Positions 44,265-53,101 of a DNA stretch of 64,000 bases are shown piece by piece (the stretch's first letter is position 1; each line of letters opens with the position of its first letter). The position numbers and the translations under genes are program-made. Source of the stretch: Sporolactobacillus vineae DSM 21990 = SL153 (GTDB taxonomy: Bacteria > Bacillota > Bacilli > Bacillales > Sporolactobacillaceae); the NCBI RefSeq assembly GCF_000377985.1, contig NZ_KB899048.1:16240-80239 (forward strand), read 5' to 3'. A model generated the notes under the pieces. The model was given only the letters and a program-made list of their open reading frames with translations, did no database searches and was not told the origin of the DNA.

Positions 44265-45023
44265 TCAGGAGAGTCCGCATTTTATCCGCAGAATGGAGGC
44301 CAGTTCCTCTACCTGATCATCCAGTTCGCCTTGAAGAATTCTTCCGGGTTCCTTCGGCTGCGGTGCAAACAGCGCGACGACCTGTGCTGTATCCGCCAGT
44401 AGTTCTGCTGAAACCAGTTCATCGCCGTTAAATTCCGCAATGGGTTTTCTTTTGGCTTTCATGATTCCCGGCAGAGAAGGATACCGGGGCTCATTAAGCC
44501 CCTGTTGCGCCGTAATCAGAGCGGGAAGGGCACAGGTGACAACTTCTGTCGCACCTTCAGCATCCCTCTCCGCCCGGATCCTTCCGTTTTGCACTTTCAG
44601 GTTGGTTACTGGACCGATATGGGGCATGTCAAGCTCTTCTGCAAGCCGTATCGGTACCTGTCCGGCACCGGTGTCGACATCAAAATTTCCTCCGAGAATC
44701 AGATCATATGTTTCTTTCTTCGCAATGGCAGCGAGTAAAGCAGCAATCGCACGCGCATCTGCTGCAGACGTATTGATCCTGACCGCCTTGTCGGCACCCA
44801 TGGCGAGTGCCGTGCGCAGCGCACTTTCCGCCTGTTCCGGCCCTGCGGTGACCACAGTCACCGTGCCCCCTTCCGCTTCGCGCAGCCGAAGCGCCTCTTC
44901 GATGGCGTATTCATCATAAGGATTAATGATAAATTTAGCGTCAGCATGACTGACTTTTCCATTTTCAATCACAATCTTTTCCTCAGTATCCAGTGTCTGT
45001 CTGATACAGACTAATAGATTCAT
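44265..45023 (-). CDS. etfB: Electron transfer flavoprotein beta subunit
   Basis: ETF beta of 252 residues (257 in B. subtilis). Family blocks: MNLLVCIRQTLDTEEKI, NPYDEYAIEEALRL, MGADKAVRI and the signature region LPALITAQQGLNEPRYPSL. It carries AMP structurally and forms the alpha-beta heterodimer. The ATG at 45023 follows AAAGGTGG. It lies 57 bases before etfA and 50 bases after the synthetase gene. Confidence 0.96.
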   Translation of the reverse strand: MNLLVCIRQTLDTEEKIVIENGKVSHADAKFIINPYDEYAIEEALRLREAEGGTVTVVTAGPEQAESALRTALAMGADKAVRINTSAADARAIAALLAAIAKKETYDLILGGNFDVDTGAGQVPIRLAEELDMPHIGPVTNLKVQNGRIRAERDAEGATEVVTCALPALITAQQGLNEPRYPSLPGIMKAKRKPIAEFNGDELVSAELLADTAQVVALFAPQPKEPGRILQGELDDQVEELASILRIKCGLS

Positions 45024-45073
45024 GCAAAAGGCCACCTTTCAGACAATATTGGAAGCGGATACATTTTCAGCTG

Positions 45074-46666
45074 TTAATTCACTTTCCGGTCACGACCCGA
45101 CCAGAAAGCTTCTCGTAGTTTCACCTTTTGGATCTTCCCGGATGCCGTTTTCGGGAGTTCTTCGACAAAGGAACAGGACTTCGGTACCTTAAAAGAAGGC
45201 AGCAGCGTCCTGCAGAACGCAATCAGATCCTGTTCGGTTGCCGCCGGCATATCTTTTTTGACGACGCAGACTGCATGCGGCACTTCACCCCACTTATCAT
45301 GCGGGACAGCAATAACGGTCGCTTCCAGGATTGCCGGGTGCCGGTAAAGGACACCTTCCACTTCGATCGATGAGATATTCTCTCCGCCGCTGATGATAAT
45401 ATCCTTTTTCCTGTCGACGATTTCAATATAGCCCTCTTGATCAATCGTCCCCATGTCGCCGGTATAGTACCACCCGTCTTTAAACACTTTCTCTGTTTCG
45501 TCAGGTTGGAGCCAGTACCCTTCCATCACACTGTTCCCGCGTGTCACAATTTCCCCGACCTGTGTTCCGTCCGGACGGACATCCTGACCATTCTCATCCA
45601 CCACTCGGACCTCCATGTTCAGCATGCCAATGCCGGCTTTGGCTTTAATCCGGTGCAGGTTCTCCTTGCTCTGGTCGAGATGGGCCTTTACATGGGATAC
45701 CGTGAGAAACGGGGCTGCTTCAGTCATTCCGTAAACCTGCACGAATTCCCATTTAAGCTGTTCCTCAACCTTTTGTACGTAAGACGGTGGCGGCGCAGAT
45801 CCGGCAATCACCACCCGGACGTGGTGCTTCGGTGTGAAAGTCTGTGCCTGCGGATCATTCACCAGCATGCTGAGAACCGTGGGTGCCATGCAGGCAATGG
45901 TGACCTTTTCTTCTTTCACCAGCTTGAAAATGTGTGCCGGATCAATTTTCCGAAGCATCACGTGGGTTGCACCCATTCCGGTAAAAGTAAACGGCGTCCC
46001 CCAGCCATTGACATGAAAAAGCGGCAGGGTGTGCAATAACACATCATGATCGGAGACTCTCAGGTGAACCACCGTATTCAGAGCATTAAAAAACAGACTC
46101 CGGTGCGAATGCATGACACCTTTGGGAAGTCCGGTCGTCCCGCTTGTATACAGGATACTCGCAAGATCCAGTTCATCCATTTCGGGAATTACCGGTTTCT
46201 CCGCCGGATACGTTGCCAGCAAAGGTTCATATCCGGTCCAGCCCTCACGTTCCGATACACTCGGCGAAGGCAGAAGCAGAAAATGTTCGATCCGCCGGAG
46301 TTCATCCTTTACCGGTTCGATGAGCGGAGCGAGATCCGCATCCGCAAGCAGAATTCCGGCGCCGCTATGGTTGAGAATATACGCGTAGTCTGTTGGCATC
46401 AGCCGTGTGTTCAGCGGAACCGTGACGGCACCGATCTGCATGACCCCGAACATACCCTCCAGCATCTGCAGCGTATTCGGTGCCAGATAAGCGACCCGGT
46501 CCCCCTTCTTAATGCCCAGACCGGTCAGCATCCGGGACAGCCGGTTCACCCTTTCCTGAAACTGAACGTATGTCAGCCGAATTTCGCCATCCACAACCGC
46601 CGTCTTATCCGGGTAATACCTGACTGCCCGCGTCAGTAAGTCCGGAATAAACAGGTGATGCTTCAT
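45074..46666 (-). CDS. Fatty acid-CoA ligase (AMP-forming)
   Basis: ANL-superfamily acyl-CoA synthetase of 530 residues. The P-loop-like YTSGTTGLPKGVM, the acyl-adenylate motif VYGMTEAAP, and the hinge and catalytic lysine regions WYYTGDMG, DRKKDIIISGGENI and PKTASGKIQKVKLRE are intact. It activates free fatty acids with ATP and CoA. It resembles the medium- to long-chain group rather than acetyl-CoA synthetase; the chain length cannot be read. The ATG follows CAGGAGGG. Third gene of the beta-oxidation operon. Confidence 0.92.
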   Translation of the reverse strand: MKHHLFIPDLLTRAVRYYPDKTAVVDGEIRLTYVQFQERVNRLSRMLTGLGIKKGDRVAYLAPNTLQMLEGMFGVMQIGAVTVPLNTRLMPTDYAYILNHSGAGILLADADLAPLIEPVKDELRRIEHFLLLPSPSVSEREGWTGYEPLLATYPAEKPVIPEMDELDLASILYTSGTTGLPKGVMHSHRSLFFNALNTVVHLRVSDHDVLLHTLPLFHVNGWGTPFTFTGMGATHVMLRKIDPAHIFKLVKEEKVTIACMAPTVLSMLVNDPQAQTFTPKHHVRVVIAGSAPPPSYVQKVEEQLKWEFVQVYGMTEAAPFLTVSHVKAHLDQSKENLHRIKAKAGIGMLNMEVRVVDENGQDVRPDGTQVGEIVTRGNSVMEGYWLQPDETEKVFKDGWYYTGDMGTIDQEGYIEIVDRKKDIIISGGENISSIEVEGVLYRHPAILEATVIAVPHDKWGEVPHAVCVVKKDMPAATEQDLIAFCRTLLPSFKVPKSCSFVEELPKTASGKIQKVKLREAFWSGRDRKVN

Positions 46667-46790
46667 GTAAACCCTCCTGTCCCAAATGGAATATTATCGT
46701 GTCGGCACCGGTTTGACGGATGAACCACGCTTTCACTCAATGCGCGATGGCATCCGGATCTCAATCATTGGCACACTCCGGTTCTGTCTG

Positions 46791-47576
46791 TTATTTCCCG
46801 AGGAAATCCGGTTTGCGTTTCTTCAGAAATGCATTCATCCCTTCTTTCTGATCCTGAGTCATAAAGAGACCGGCAAATTGTTCGGTTTCGTCATGCAGTG
46901 CCCGGTTAAATGCTTTCTCCGGACCATCGTTGACGAGCTTTTTGAGCCGCTGCACGGCAAGAGGCGCCTGGCCGGCGATCATTCGCGCCAGTTGGCATGC
47001 GTGTACGTCGAGTTCAGCACGCGACGCGTAAACTTCATTAACCAGGCCGATTTCCCTGGCCCGTTCAGCCGGGATGGTGCGTCCGGTGAACAGAAGTTCC
47101 TTTGCAAGACCAGACCCGATCAGACGCGGGAGGCGCTGCGTACCGCCAAAACCGGGAATAATCCCGAGTCCGACTTCCGGCTGGCCGAATTGCGCGTTGC
47201 GACTGGCAAGCCGGAAATCACAGGCAAGCGCCAGTTCGCACCCCCCGCCCATCGCATATCCATTGACGGCGGCAATTACTGGCTGAGGCAGCTGCTCGAT
47301 TTTCGCCATCAGCCGGTGTCCGGAGCGTGAAAACCGCTCCGCCTCCCCCGGGGTGTGACCTTCCATTTCACCAATATCAGCCCCGGCGATAAAGGCTCTT
47401 TCCCCGGAACCCGTCACGATGACAGCGCGGATCTCCCGTTCTTCCGCAAGATGATCAAAAGCTGCTTCAAGTTCGCGCAACATCCCGGTATTCAATGCGT
47501 TCAACGCTTCCGGACGAGTCATTGTCAGCAGCGCCGTATGCGCTTCTGTTTTCAGTGCAACATATTGATAGCCCAC
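46791..47576 (-). CDS. Enoyl-CoA hydratase
   Basis: Crotonase-fold hydratase of 261 residues with both catalytic acids: Glu114 in GGCELALACDF and Glu134 in QPEVGLGIIPGFGGTQRLPR; the oxyanion block FIAGADIGEM is present. It hydrates trans-2-enoyl-CoA in the second step of beta-oxidation. The start is GTG 47576 with AAGGGATGAG upstream, 11 bases after the stop of the dehydrogenase gene. In B. subtilis the corresponding gene in the lcfA operon is fadB. Confidence 0.93.
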   Translation of the reverse strand: MGYQYVALKTEAHTALLTMTRPEALNALNTGMLRELEAAFDHLAEEREIRAVIVTGSGERAFIAGADIGEMEGHTPGEAERFSRSGHRLMAKIEQLPQPVIAAVNGYAMGGGCELALACDFRLASRNAQFGQPEVGLGIIPGFGGTQRLPRLIGSGLAKELLFTGRTIPAERAREIGLVNEVYASRAELDVHACQLARMIAGQAPLAVQRLKKLVNDGPEKAFNRALHDETEQFAGLFMTQDQKEGMNAFLKKRKPDFLGK

Positions 47577-47587
47577 GCTCTCATCCC

Positions 47588-48439
47588 TTAGTCATAAAGA
47601 TAAAATCCGCGTCCTGTTTTTCTCCCGAGCCAGCCCGCTTCGACATACTTTTTCAGCAGCGGACATGGCCGGTATTTCGTATCTCCGTAGCCTTCATGGA
47701 GCACTTCCATGATGGACAGGCAGGTATCCAGTCCGATCAGATCGGCGAGGGCAAGCGGGCCCATCGGCTGGTTTGTTCCGAGCTTCATCACCTGATCAAT
47801 ACTTTCCGGACTGGTAACCCCTTCATACACGCAGTAAATGGCTTCGTTAATCATCGGAATGAGGATCCGGTTTGCCGCGAAGCCCGGAAAATCACGGACC
47901 TCGACCGGCACTTTTTGCACTTCTTCGGCCAGAGATTTAACAATCCGGAATGTCCGATCCTCCGTAGCCATCCCTCTGATGACCTCAACAAGCTTCATGA
48001 CCGGAACCGGATTAAAGAAATGCATACCGGCGACTTTACCCGGTCTGCCTGTTGCCGCAGCAAGCTTTGTGATCGAAATCGACGATGTATTTGTTGTTAA
48101 AACGGTTTCCTCATCCGTCAGCTGGTCAAGCTGTCTGAAAATAGTCCGTTTGATTTCCGGGTTTTCCGTCGCCGCTTCGATGACAAATTCCGCATCGCGG
48201 ATTCCATCAAGATCAGTAACGGGGCGGATCCGGGAGAGCACTGCCTCTTTTTCCTGCTCCGTCTTCCTTCCTTTCGCTACATCCCGCGACAGATTCTCCT
48301 CGATTCTCCTGATCCCCATCAGAACACGGGATTTGTCAACATCCTGGAGGAAAACCTTTTTCCCCTGCTCTGCCATGATCTGAGTGATGCCTGAACCCAT
48401 TTGTCCTGCCCCAATGACAGCTAATTGTCGGATGCACAT
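47588..48439 (-). CDS. hbd: 3-hydroxybutyryl-CoA (3-hydroxyacyl-CoA) dehydrogenase
   Basis: Single-domain 3-hydroxyacyl-CoA dehydrogenase of 283 residues. It has the NAD motif GAGQMG (10-15), [33 protein letters not shown] active-site wording with its His, and the C-terminal [19 protein letters not shown]. It oxidises 3-hydroxyacyl-CoA with NAD in the third beta-oxidation step. The length matches MmgB/Hbd rather than the fused FadN. The ATG at 48439 follows AGGAGGC. First gene of the operon; a cre box lies about 120 bases upstream. Confidence 0.94.
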   Translation of the reverse strand: MCIRQLAVIGAGQMGSGITQIMAEQGKKVFLQDVDKSRVLMGIRRIEENLSRDVAKGRKTEQEKEAVLSRIRPVTDLDGIRDAEFVIEAATENPEIKRTIFRQLDQLTDEETVLTTNTSSISITKLAAATGRPGKVAGMHFFNPVPVMKLVEVIRGMATEDRTFRIVKSLAEEVQKVPVEVRDFPGFAANRILIPMINEAIYCVYEGVTSPESIDQVMKLGTNQPMGPLALADLIGLDTCLSIMEVLHEGYGDTKYRPCPLLKKYVEAGWLGRKTGRGFYLYD

Positions 48440-49217
48440 GAAGCTGTGCGCCTCCTACCTGTTTTGTTTGTGTAAAATTTGTTTACCGTTTGTATTCAGG
48501 TTCAGTGACATCATCGTAACGTACGCAATCGCTTCTTTTCGCGATCCCGGGCGAAAATTGGTAAGCGGTTACATATTTAATCAAAAAAATCTGCATGCAA
48601 ATACCACATGATTCAGACGCCGGATGCTAAGAAGACGGACACCGGTAGTGACGGCTGCGATATCCGGATCGGCTGCCGGGATCTGCCTCGAGAATTTATG
48701 CGTGCTTCATCAGGGTATGCCCGGCTGATTTGAAAAAAGCGAGATGCAAACAGGATTCCATTTGTTGGGGCGATGGTGTGAACTGAATAGAAACATTCCG
48801 AAAGGACGGTCGTTGTCTGACGAACAGGGCGACGGCAAGAATTCAAGCACAGCATTACTGCTTCTGAGTAGATAAACGTGGTGTGAAAGGACATGTGTAC
48901 GAAAAGCTTTGCATGCAAGCAAATTTTATAGGGTATCCTCTTCGTTTGTCAATATTTTTGTTTTTCCGGATCGTTACTTCATCACCAGACGCCACATCAA
49001 ATCGTGTTGAAGTCAGGACAAAAACCGCGGATAACAGCTGAATTCCTAATCTGCAACGGATCTTGTAAACGGGCGAATCTTTTTGATTTTTCAAGAAGGC
49101 GAATCGTTTATTCTTGTATTTTTCGCGATCAGGGTTTATATTCATTTCATTCCGAAAGGCTGAACATTAAGTGACGAACGATCCCTGTCAGGTTTATGTG
49201 ACATCAGGTAGGTAATC
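48440..49217. other. Long divergent intergenic region between the two fatty-acid operons
   Basis: Nearly 900 bases separate hbd and the thiolase gene. They hold the cre box (48560-48573), two copies of TGCATGCAA (48593-48601 and 48912-48920) and the thiolase leader. Several weak open frames (for example 48613-48918 minus) lack ribosome binding sites and domains; part may be decayed coding sequence. Confidence 0.5.
48560..48573. promoter_or_regulatory. cre box (CcpA site) upstream of the beta-oxidation operon
   Basis: GGTAAGCGGTTACA matches 13 of 14 positions of the cre consensus TGWAANCGNTNWCA. It lies 120 bases upstream of hbd. Carbon catabolite repression of fatty-acid degradation is known in Bacillus. 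Confidence 0.72.
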
Positions 49218-49267
49218 AACAGGCAAGCGATCCTGACGAAAATGCTCGTGCCTGTTGTCTTTTTTTA
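49218..49267 (+). terminator. Leader terminator upstream of the thiolase gene
   Basis: AACAGGC...CGA pairs with TCG...GCCTGTT, then GTCTTTTTTT. No plus-strand gene lies upstream, so this is probably an attenuator within the 5' leader of the thiolase-scoAB operon. Confidence 0.68.
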
Positions 49268-49341
49268 CCTTTTTTCAGTTCACCTGTCTCTTTTGAACAA
49301 TGCCATATTTTTTAATGAGTCCGGCAAGGGGAGGAAATTCC

Positions 49342-50520
49342 ATGAGAGAAGTGGCAATAGTCGGTGCGGCACGCACACCCATCGGTTCGTTTGGCGGAAG
49401 TCTGGCCCGGGTCCCGGCCGTCGATCTCGGGGTAACTGCGGCGAAGGAAGCGATCCGGCGTGCCGGAATTTCCGGCAACCTGGTTGATGAAATCCTTATC
49501 GGCAATGTTTTGTCCAGCGGACTGGGCCAGAACGTCGCCAGACAGATCGGCATCTATGCCGGAATTCCGGAGTCATCCCCGGCAATCACGGTAAATATGG
49601 TCTGTGGTTCCGGTCTGCGCACGGTCATTTTAGGCACCCAGATGATTGCGCTTGGTGACGCGGATGTGATTCTTGCCGGTGGCACGGAAAGTATGAGCCG
49701 GGCTCCGTTCCTCGTTCACAATACGCGCTGGGGTAATAAAATGGGTGATTCGAAACTGGTAGATGAAATGCTGCAGGATGCACTGGTCGATGCTTTCAGT
49801 CACGACCATATGGGCGTGACTGCTGAAAATGTTGCTGAACGATGGGGGATCAGCCGTGAGCGGCAGGACGAATTTGCACTGAACAGCCAGAAAAAAGCCG
49901 AAAAAGCACAGCTTTTCGGTGATTTTGATGCAGAGATTGCACCAGTTGACGTCCCTGACAAAAAGAAAGCGACCGTCATCCGGATTGATGAACACCCGCG
50001 TCATGGATTGACAATTGAGAAGCTAAGTAAACTGCGCCCGGTTTTTAAAGAAAATGGCACGGTCACCGCAGGAAATTCATCGGGAATCAATGACGGCGCA
50101 GCAATGCTTGTGCTGATCGCACGGGAGAAAGCCGAAGCACTGGGGCTGGATGTGCTGGGCATTGTCAGATCGTATGCCAGTGCAGCCCTCGACCCGAAAA
50201 TCATGGGTTACGGCCCGGTTCCGGCAACGCAAAAGGCACTGAAAAAAGTGCAGATGGCCATCGGGGATGTCGACCTGTTCGAGATCAACGAAGCTTTTGC
50301 CGCTCAGTCTCTGGCAGTACTGGATGATCTGAAAATCGATCCCTCCCGGGCGAATATTAATGGCGGCGCTATAGCACTCGGCCATCCGGTCGGCGCTTCA
50401 GGTGCGCGGATTCTCGTGACCCTTCTTTACAACATGAAGCGTACCGGCGCCAAAACCGGCCTCGCAACACTTTGTGTCGGGGGCGGTCAGGGTACAGCCT
50501 TGATTGTCGAGCAGCCGTAA
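49342..50520 (+). CDS. Acetyl-CoA C-acetyltransferase (thiolase)
   Basis: Thiolase of 392 residues with the full triad: nucleophile Cys88 ([11 protein letters not shown]), His348 ([12 protein letters not shown]) and Cys378 (LCVGGGQG). It interconverts acetoacetyl-CoA and two acetyl-CoA, or cleaves longer 3-ketoacyl-CoA. The length and the neighbouring CoA-transferase favour the short-chain biosynthetic/ketolytic type. I chose the ATG at 49342 with GGGGAGG upstream. It begins a thiolase-scoA-scoB unit and could supply the cleavage step missing from the divergent beta-oxidation operon. Confidence 0.94.
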   Translation: MREVAIVGAARTPIGSFGGSLARVPAVDLGVTAAKEAIRRAGISGNLVDEILIGNVLSSGLGQNVARQIGIYAGIPESSPAITVNMVCGSGLRTVILGTQMIALGDADVILAGGTESMSRAPFLVHNTRWGNKMGDSKLVDEMLQDALVDAFSHDHMGVTAENVAERWGISRERQDEFALNSQKKAEKAQLFGDFDAEIAPVDVPDKKKATVIRIDEHPRHGLTIEKLSKLRPVFKENGTVTAGNSSGINDGAAMLVLIAREKAEALGLDVLGIVRSYASAALDPKIMGYGPVPATQKALKKVQMAIGDVDLFEINEAFAAQSLAVLDDLKIDPSRANINGGAIALGHPVGASGARILVTLLYNMKRTGAKTGLATLCVGGGQGTALIVEQP

Positions 50521-50529
50521 CGGCAAAAA

Positions 50530-50543
50530 TGTAAGCGCTGTCT
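50530..50543. promoter_or_regulatory. cre box (CcpA site) between thiolase and scoA
   Basis: TGTAAGCGCTGTCT matches 13 of 14 positions of TGWAANCGNTNWCA. It lies just after the thiolase stop and 38 bases before scoA, so it could act as a roadblock or control an internal promoter. Confidence 0.6.
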
Positions 50544-50580
50544 TATGCTGCTTTATCCGATCAGAAATGGAGATAAAAAA

Positions 50581-51276
50581 ATGAATAAAGTGATCTCATC
50601 AGCTGAGGAAGCCGTCAGCACGATACAGGACGGATCCACTTTGATTGTCGGCGGGTTCGGTTTATGCGGTATCCCGGAGAATCTGATCCGGGGTCTCTGT
50701 GAAAGCGGCGTCCGGGATCTGACGGTTGTCAGCAATAATTGCGGTGTCGACGACTGGGGTCTTGGGCTCCTGCTGGAAAACAGGCAGATCAGAAAGATGA
50801 TCGCCTCGTACATCGGTGAGAATAAACGTTTTGAGCAGCAGTTTCTGCGCGGAGAAATCGAAGTGGAACTCGTGCCCCAGGGGACGCTGGCCGAACGGAT
50901 CCGGGCAGGCGGAGCCGGCATTCCTGCTTTTTATACGGCAACAGGCGTCGGCACGGAAGTGGCCAAAGATAAAGAACATCAGTTATTCAATGGCCGGACA
51001 TATATTCTTGAAAAAGCCATCACAGGCGATTTTGCTCTGGTTAAAGCCTGGAAGGCGGATTCTCTTGGAAATCTTGTTTACCGTAAAACAGCCAGGAACT
51101 TTAATCCGCTTGCAGCCGCCGCAGGTAAAGTCACGATTGCTGAAGTTGAAGAGCTCGTTGCTCCGGGCTGTCTCGACCCTGATCACATCCATACACCGGG
51201 GGTCTTCGTCCAGCAAGTGCTGGCCGGCGGACACTTTCAGAAACGGATCGAACGGCTCATGACGGCACGGGTTTAA
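50581..51276 (+). CDS. scoA: 3-oxoacid CoA-transferase subunit A
   Basis: Alpha subunit of 231 residues of a family I CoA-transferase. The CoA-binding block [16 protein letters not shown] and the later [25 protein letters not shown] are typical. With ScoB it moves CoA between succinyl-CoA (or acetyl-CoA) and acetoacetate. I chose the ATG at 50581 with GGAGATAAA upstream; the ATG at 50545 lacks a site. Sixty bases after the thiolase gene. Confidence 0.94.
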   Translation: MNKVISSAEEAVSTIQDGSTLIVGGFGLCGIPENLIRGLCESGVRDLTVVSNNCGVDDWGLGLLLENRQIRKMIASYIGENKRFEQQFLRGEIEVELVPQGTLAERIRAGGAGIPAFYTATGVGTEVAKDKEHQLFNGRTYILEKAITGDFALVKAWKADSLGNLVYRKTARNFNPLAAAAGKVTIAEVEELVAPGCLDPDHIHTPGVFVQQVLAGGHFQKRIERLMTARV

Positions 51277-51291
51277 GAAGGAGGACTGTCC

Positions 51292-51945
51292 ATGCAGACC
51301 AATCGTCAGTTGATTCTAAGACGGGCACTTAAAGAAATTAAAGACGGTATGTACGTCAATCTCGGGATCGGGATGCCGACCTTGATCGCCGACCTGATTC
51401 CCGCATCGATACAGGTCATGCTCCAGTCTGAAAACGGACTGCTTGGGATCGGCCCCTATCCCAAAGCGGAAGAAGTCGATCCGGATTTAATCAATGCCGG
51501 GAAAGAAACCGTAACCATTAAGCCGGGCGGCTGCTATTTCGACAGTGCCGAGTCCTTCTCGATGATCCGGGGCGGGCACATCGACCTAGCGATTCTCGGG
51601 GGCATGGAAGTATCGGGCAGCGGCGATCTGGCTAACTGGATGATTCCCGGTAAAATGGTCAAGGGCATGGGCGGCGCCATGGATCTTGTTCAAGGTGCAA
51701 AACGGGTGATCGTCATCATGGATCATGTGAATAAATACGGTGAATCAAAAGTGAAGCAGAAATGTTCACTTCCGCTCACCGGCAGTCAGGTCGTTCACAG
51801 CCTGATCACCGATCTGGCCGTCTTCCAGTTTGCAGACGGGAAAATGAAACTGGTGGAGCTGCAGGAAGGTGCTTCGCTTGAAGAAGTCCGCAGCAAAACA
51901 GAAGCCGATTATCTTATCGACGATACCCTGCTCCTGAATCGGTAA
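51292..51945 (+). CDS. scoB: 3-oxoacid CoA-transferase subunit B
   Basis: Beta subunit of 217 residues with the catalytic glutamate Glu47 in the SENG motif (LQSENGLLGIGPYP) that forms the CoA thioester. Further blocks: YVNLGIGMPTLIAD and GGHIDLAILGGMEVSGSGDLANW. An AAGGAGGAC site precedes the ATG, 15 bases after scoA. Last gene of the unit; a GC-rich hairpin follows at about 51954-51990, without a T tail. Confidence 0.95.
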   Translation: MQTNRQLILRRALKEIKDGMYVNLGIGMPTLIADLIPASIQVMLQSENGLLGIGPYPKAEEVDPDLINAGKETVTIKPGGCYFDSAESFSMIRGGHIDLAILGGMEVSGSGDLANWMIPGKMVKGMGGAMDLVQGAKRVIVIMDHVNKYGESKVKQKCSLPLTGSQVVHSLITDLAVFQFADGKMKLVELQEGASLEEVRSKTEADYLIDDTLLLNR

Positions 51946-52320
51946 AAGGGAGACGCGCAGGATCACACTTTTATCAGGCCTGCGCGACCCCGGTTTGTTC
52001 TCATCATGAACCGGCAGAAACCGAACCCATTCATTCGGATTCACTTACGCCGATTAAAAACAAATGAAGAAACAGGCCGAATCTGAGTATTGGGCAACTC
52101 TGGATGGATGGAAGGCGGCATACGTGAGGATCCCGAAACGATCACGCATGATCCATGAGGCGGCCTTTCGCAGGCTTATCAATAAACCTTCCATCCTGTC
52201 TGAAAAACGGTGTTCCGGTCATGTAAAATGCAGCGATTCGATACATTTACCGGCTTTTTTGCAGGATTTTCTGCGTATTTGTCGAAGTATTTAATAATCA
52301 ATGGAACAGGAGATGATCAT
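51946..52320. other. Intergenic interval with inverted repeats
   Basis: It holds the CGCGCAGG/CCTGCGCG hairpin after scoB and a perfect 10-bp inverted repeat GGATGGAAGG/CCTTCCATCC (52106-52115 and 52187-52196) enclosing 71 bases. A 76-codon frame from 52064 has no ribosome binding site or domain and is not called. Confidence 0.5.
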
Positions 52321-52533
52321 ATGGCGGAGCCTAAATGTCCGGAGTGCGGAGTTGTCGGCATGGATCATATCGTCTCTGAAGAAAGTGTCCAAAGCAGTGG
52401 GGTGGGCGATCCCTTTTTCAATGTGGCTTATTGCGATGAATGCGGCCATATTTACGGGGTCTACGCCAAGACGGTGAATCGCCCTTCAACCAGAATGCCT
52501 CCTGTACCAAAACATTATTTTACACGTATCTGA
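52321..52533 (+). CDS. Small zinc-ribbon protein
   Basis: Protein of 70 residues with two CxxC pairs, CPEC near the N-terminus and CDEC at about residues 38-41, forming a likely zinc ribbon. The tail (RPSTRMPPVPKHYF) is basic and Pro-rich. The ATG at 52321 follows AACAGGAGATG. I do not recognise the family; such peptides often bind nucleic acid or larger protein partners, but nothing here shows that. Followed by a clear terminator. Confidence 0.72.
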   Translation: MAEPKCPECGVVGMDHIVSEESVQSSGVGDPFFNVAYCDECGHIYGVYAKTVNRPSTRMPPVPKHYFTRI

Positions 52534-52541
52534 ATCACATC

Positions 52542-52573
52542 GGGCGCCTTTACTTGGTGCCCTTTTTTATTTT
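52542..52573 (+). terminator. Terminator after the zinc-ribbon gene
   Basis: GGGCGCC pairs with GGTGCCC (one G-U) across a 7-base loop and is followed by TTTTTTATTTT. Confidence 0.88.
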
Positions 52574-52604
52574 CCCTTATGAGCCTTGACACAATCTGTT
52601 TTTT

Positions 52605-53081
52605 TCATGGCCTAAATTTCTCTGTCTCGCTAATGATCGGCGCGAGCAGATCCCGCCAGCCGGTTCTGAGCTCATTCAGCGTCTTAAGAACCGTACCTTT
52701 TTCGAATGTTGCCAATGATTCCGGGAGTTCTTCTTCATCACAGATCAAGGTAAGGCCTGCCGGAGTCAAAATAAGATCAACAATCAGATCTTCATATGAA
52801 ATCATTGTGCTCGTGATCCGCGTATTCCGAACAATGTTGAAATAAGCACCCAGCCAGGTCCCCTGCCGGTTTCTCCAAATATACACATTATATGGCCGCT
52901 CTGCCCAGTAATAGGCAAAAGTGACACTTCCGGCCGGAATGTTCATCCCTGCAGAGGCAGACCCGACCGATACCGTCTCAGGCATCACATAACTGAGCAC
53001 GGCAGCCTCTTTTTCCATCCGGACGACACGACATTCGAAATCTGCAGTTGTTCCATCGTAACGGATCTTGCGTTCGATCAT
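52605..53081 (-). CDS. DUF402 family protein
   Basis: Protein of 158 residues with the DUF402 beta-barrel pattern: TFAYYWAERPYNVYIWRNRQGTWLGAYFNIV and a following YEDLIVDLILTPAG with conserved acids. Some DUF402 proteins are nucleoside di/triphosphate phosphatases (for example Ntdp), but this paralogue may differ. I chose the ATG at 53081 with GAGGAGTG upstream; a TTG at 53105 would overlap the exporter gene. It follows the MFS gene by 20 bases and is probably co-transcribed. Confidence 0.82.
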   Translation of the reverse strand: MIERKIRYDGTTADFECRVVRMEKEAAVLSYVMPETVSVGSASAGMNIPAGSVTFAYYWAERPYNVYIWRNRQGTWLGAYFNIVRNTRITSTMISYEDLIVDLILTPAGLTLICDEEELPESLATFEKGTVLKTLNELRTGWRDLLAPIISETEKFRP

Positions 53082-53101
53082 CCGCCCCACACTCCTCTGG
53101 T

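Noticed and set aside
48440..48620. FadR operator upstream of the beta-oxidation operon
   Set aside because: No TGAATGA...TCATTCA palindrome could be found; only TTCATT half-sites occur at random elsewhere.
48613..48918. 101-codon frame on the minus strand in the hbd-thiolase gap
   Set aside because: No ribosome binding site, no domain, composition typical of a chance frame.
49180..49300. T-box leader before the thiolase gene
   Set aside because: The T-box sequence AGGGUGGNACCGCG is absent and the gene is not aminoacylation-related.
52064..52294. 76-codon frame upstream of the zinc-ribbon gene
   Set aside because: No ribosome binding site; overlaps the inverted repeat; no recognisable family.
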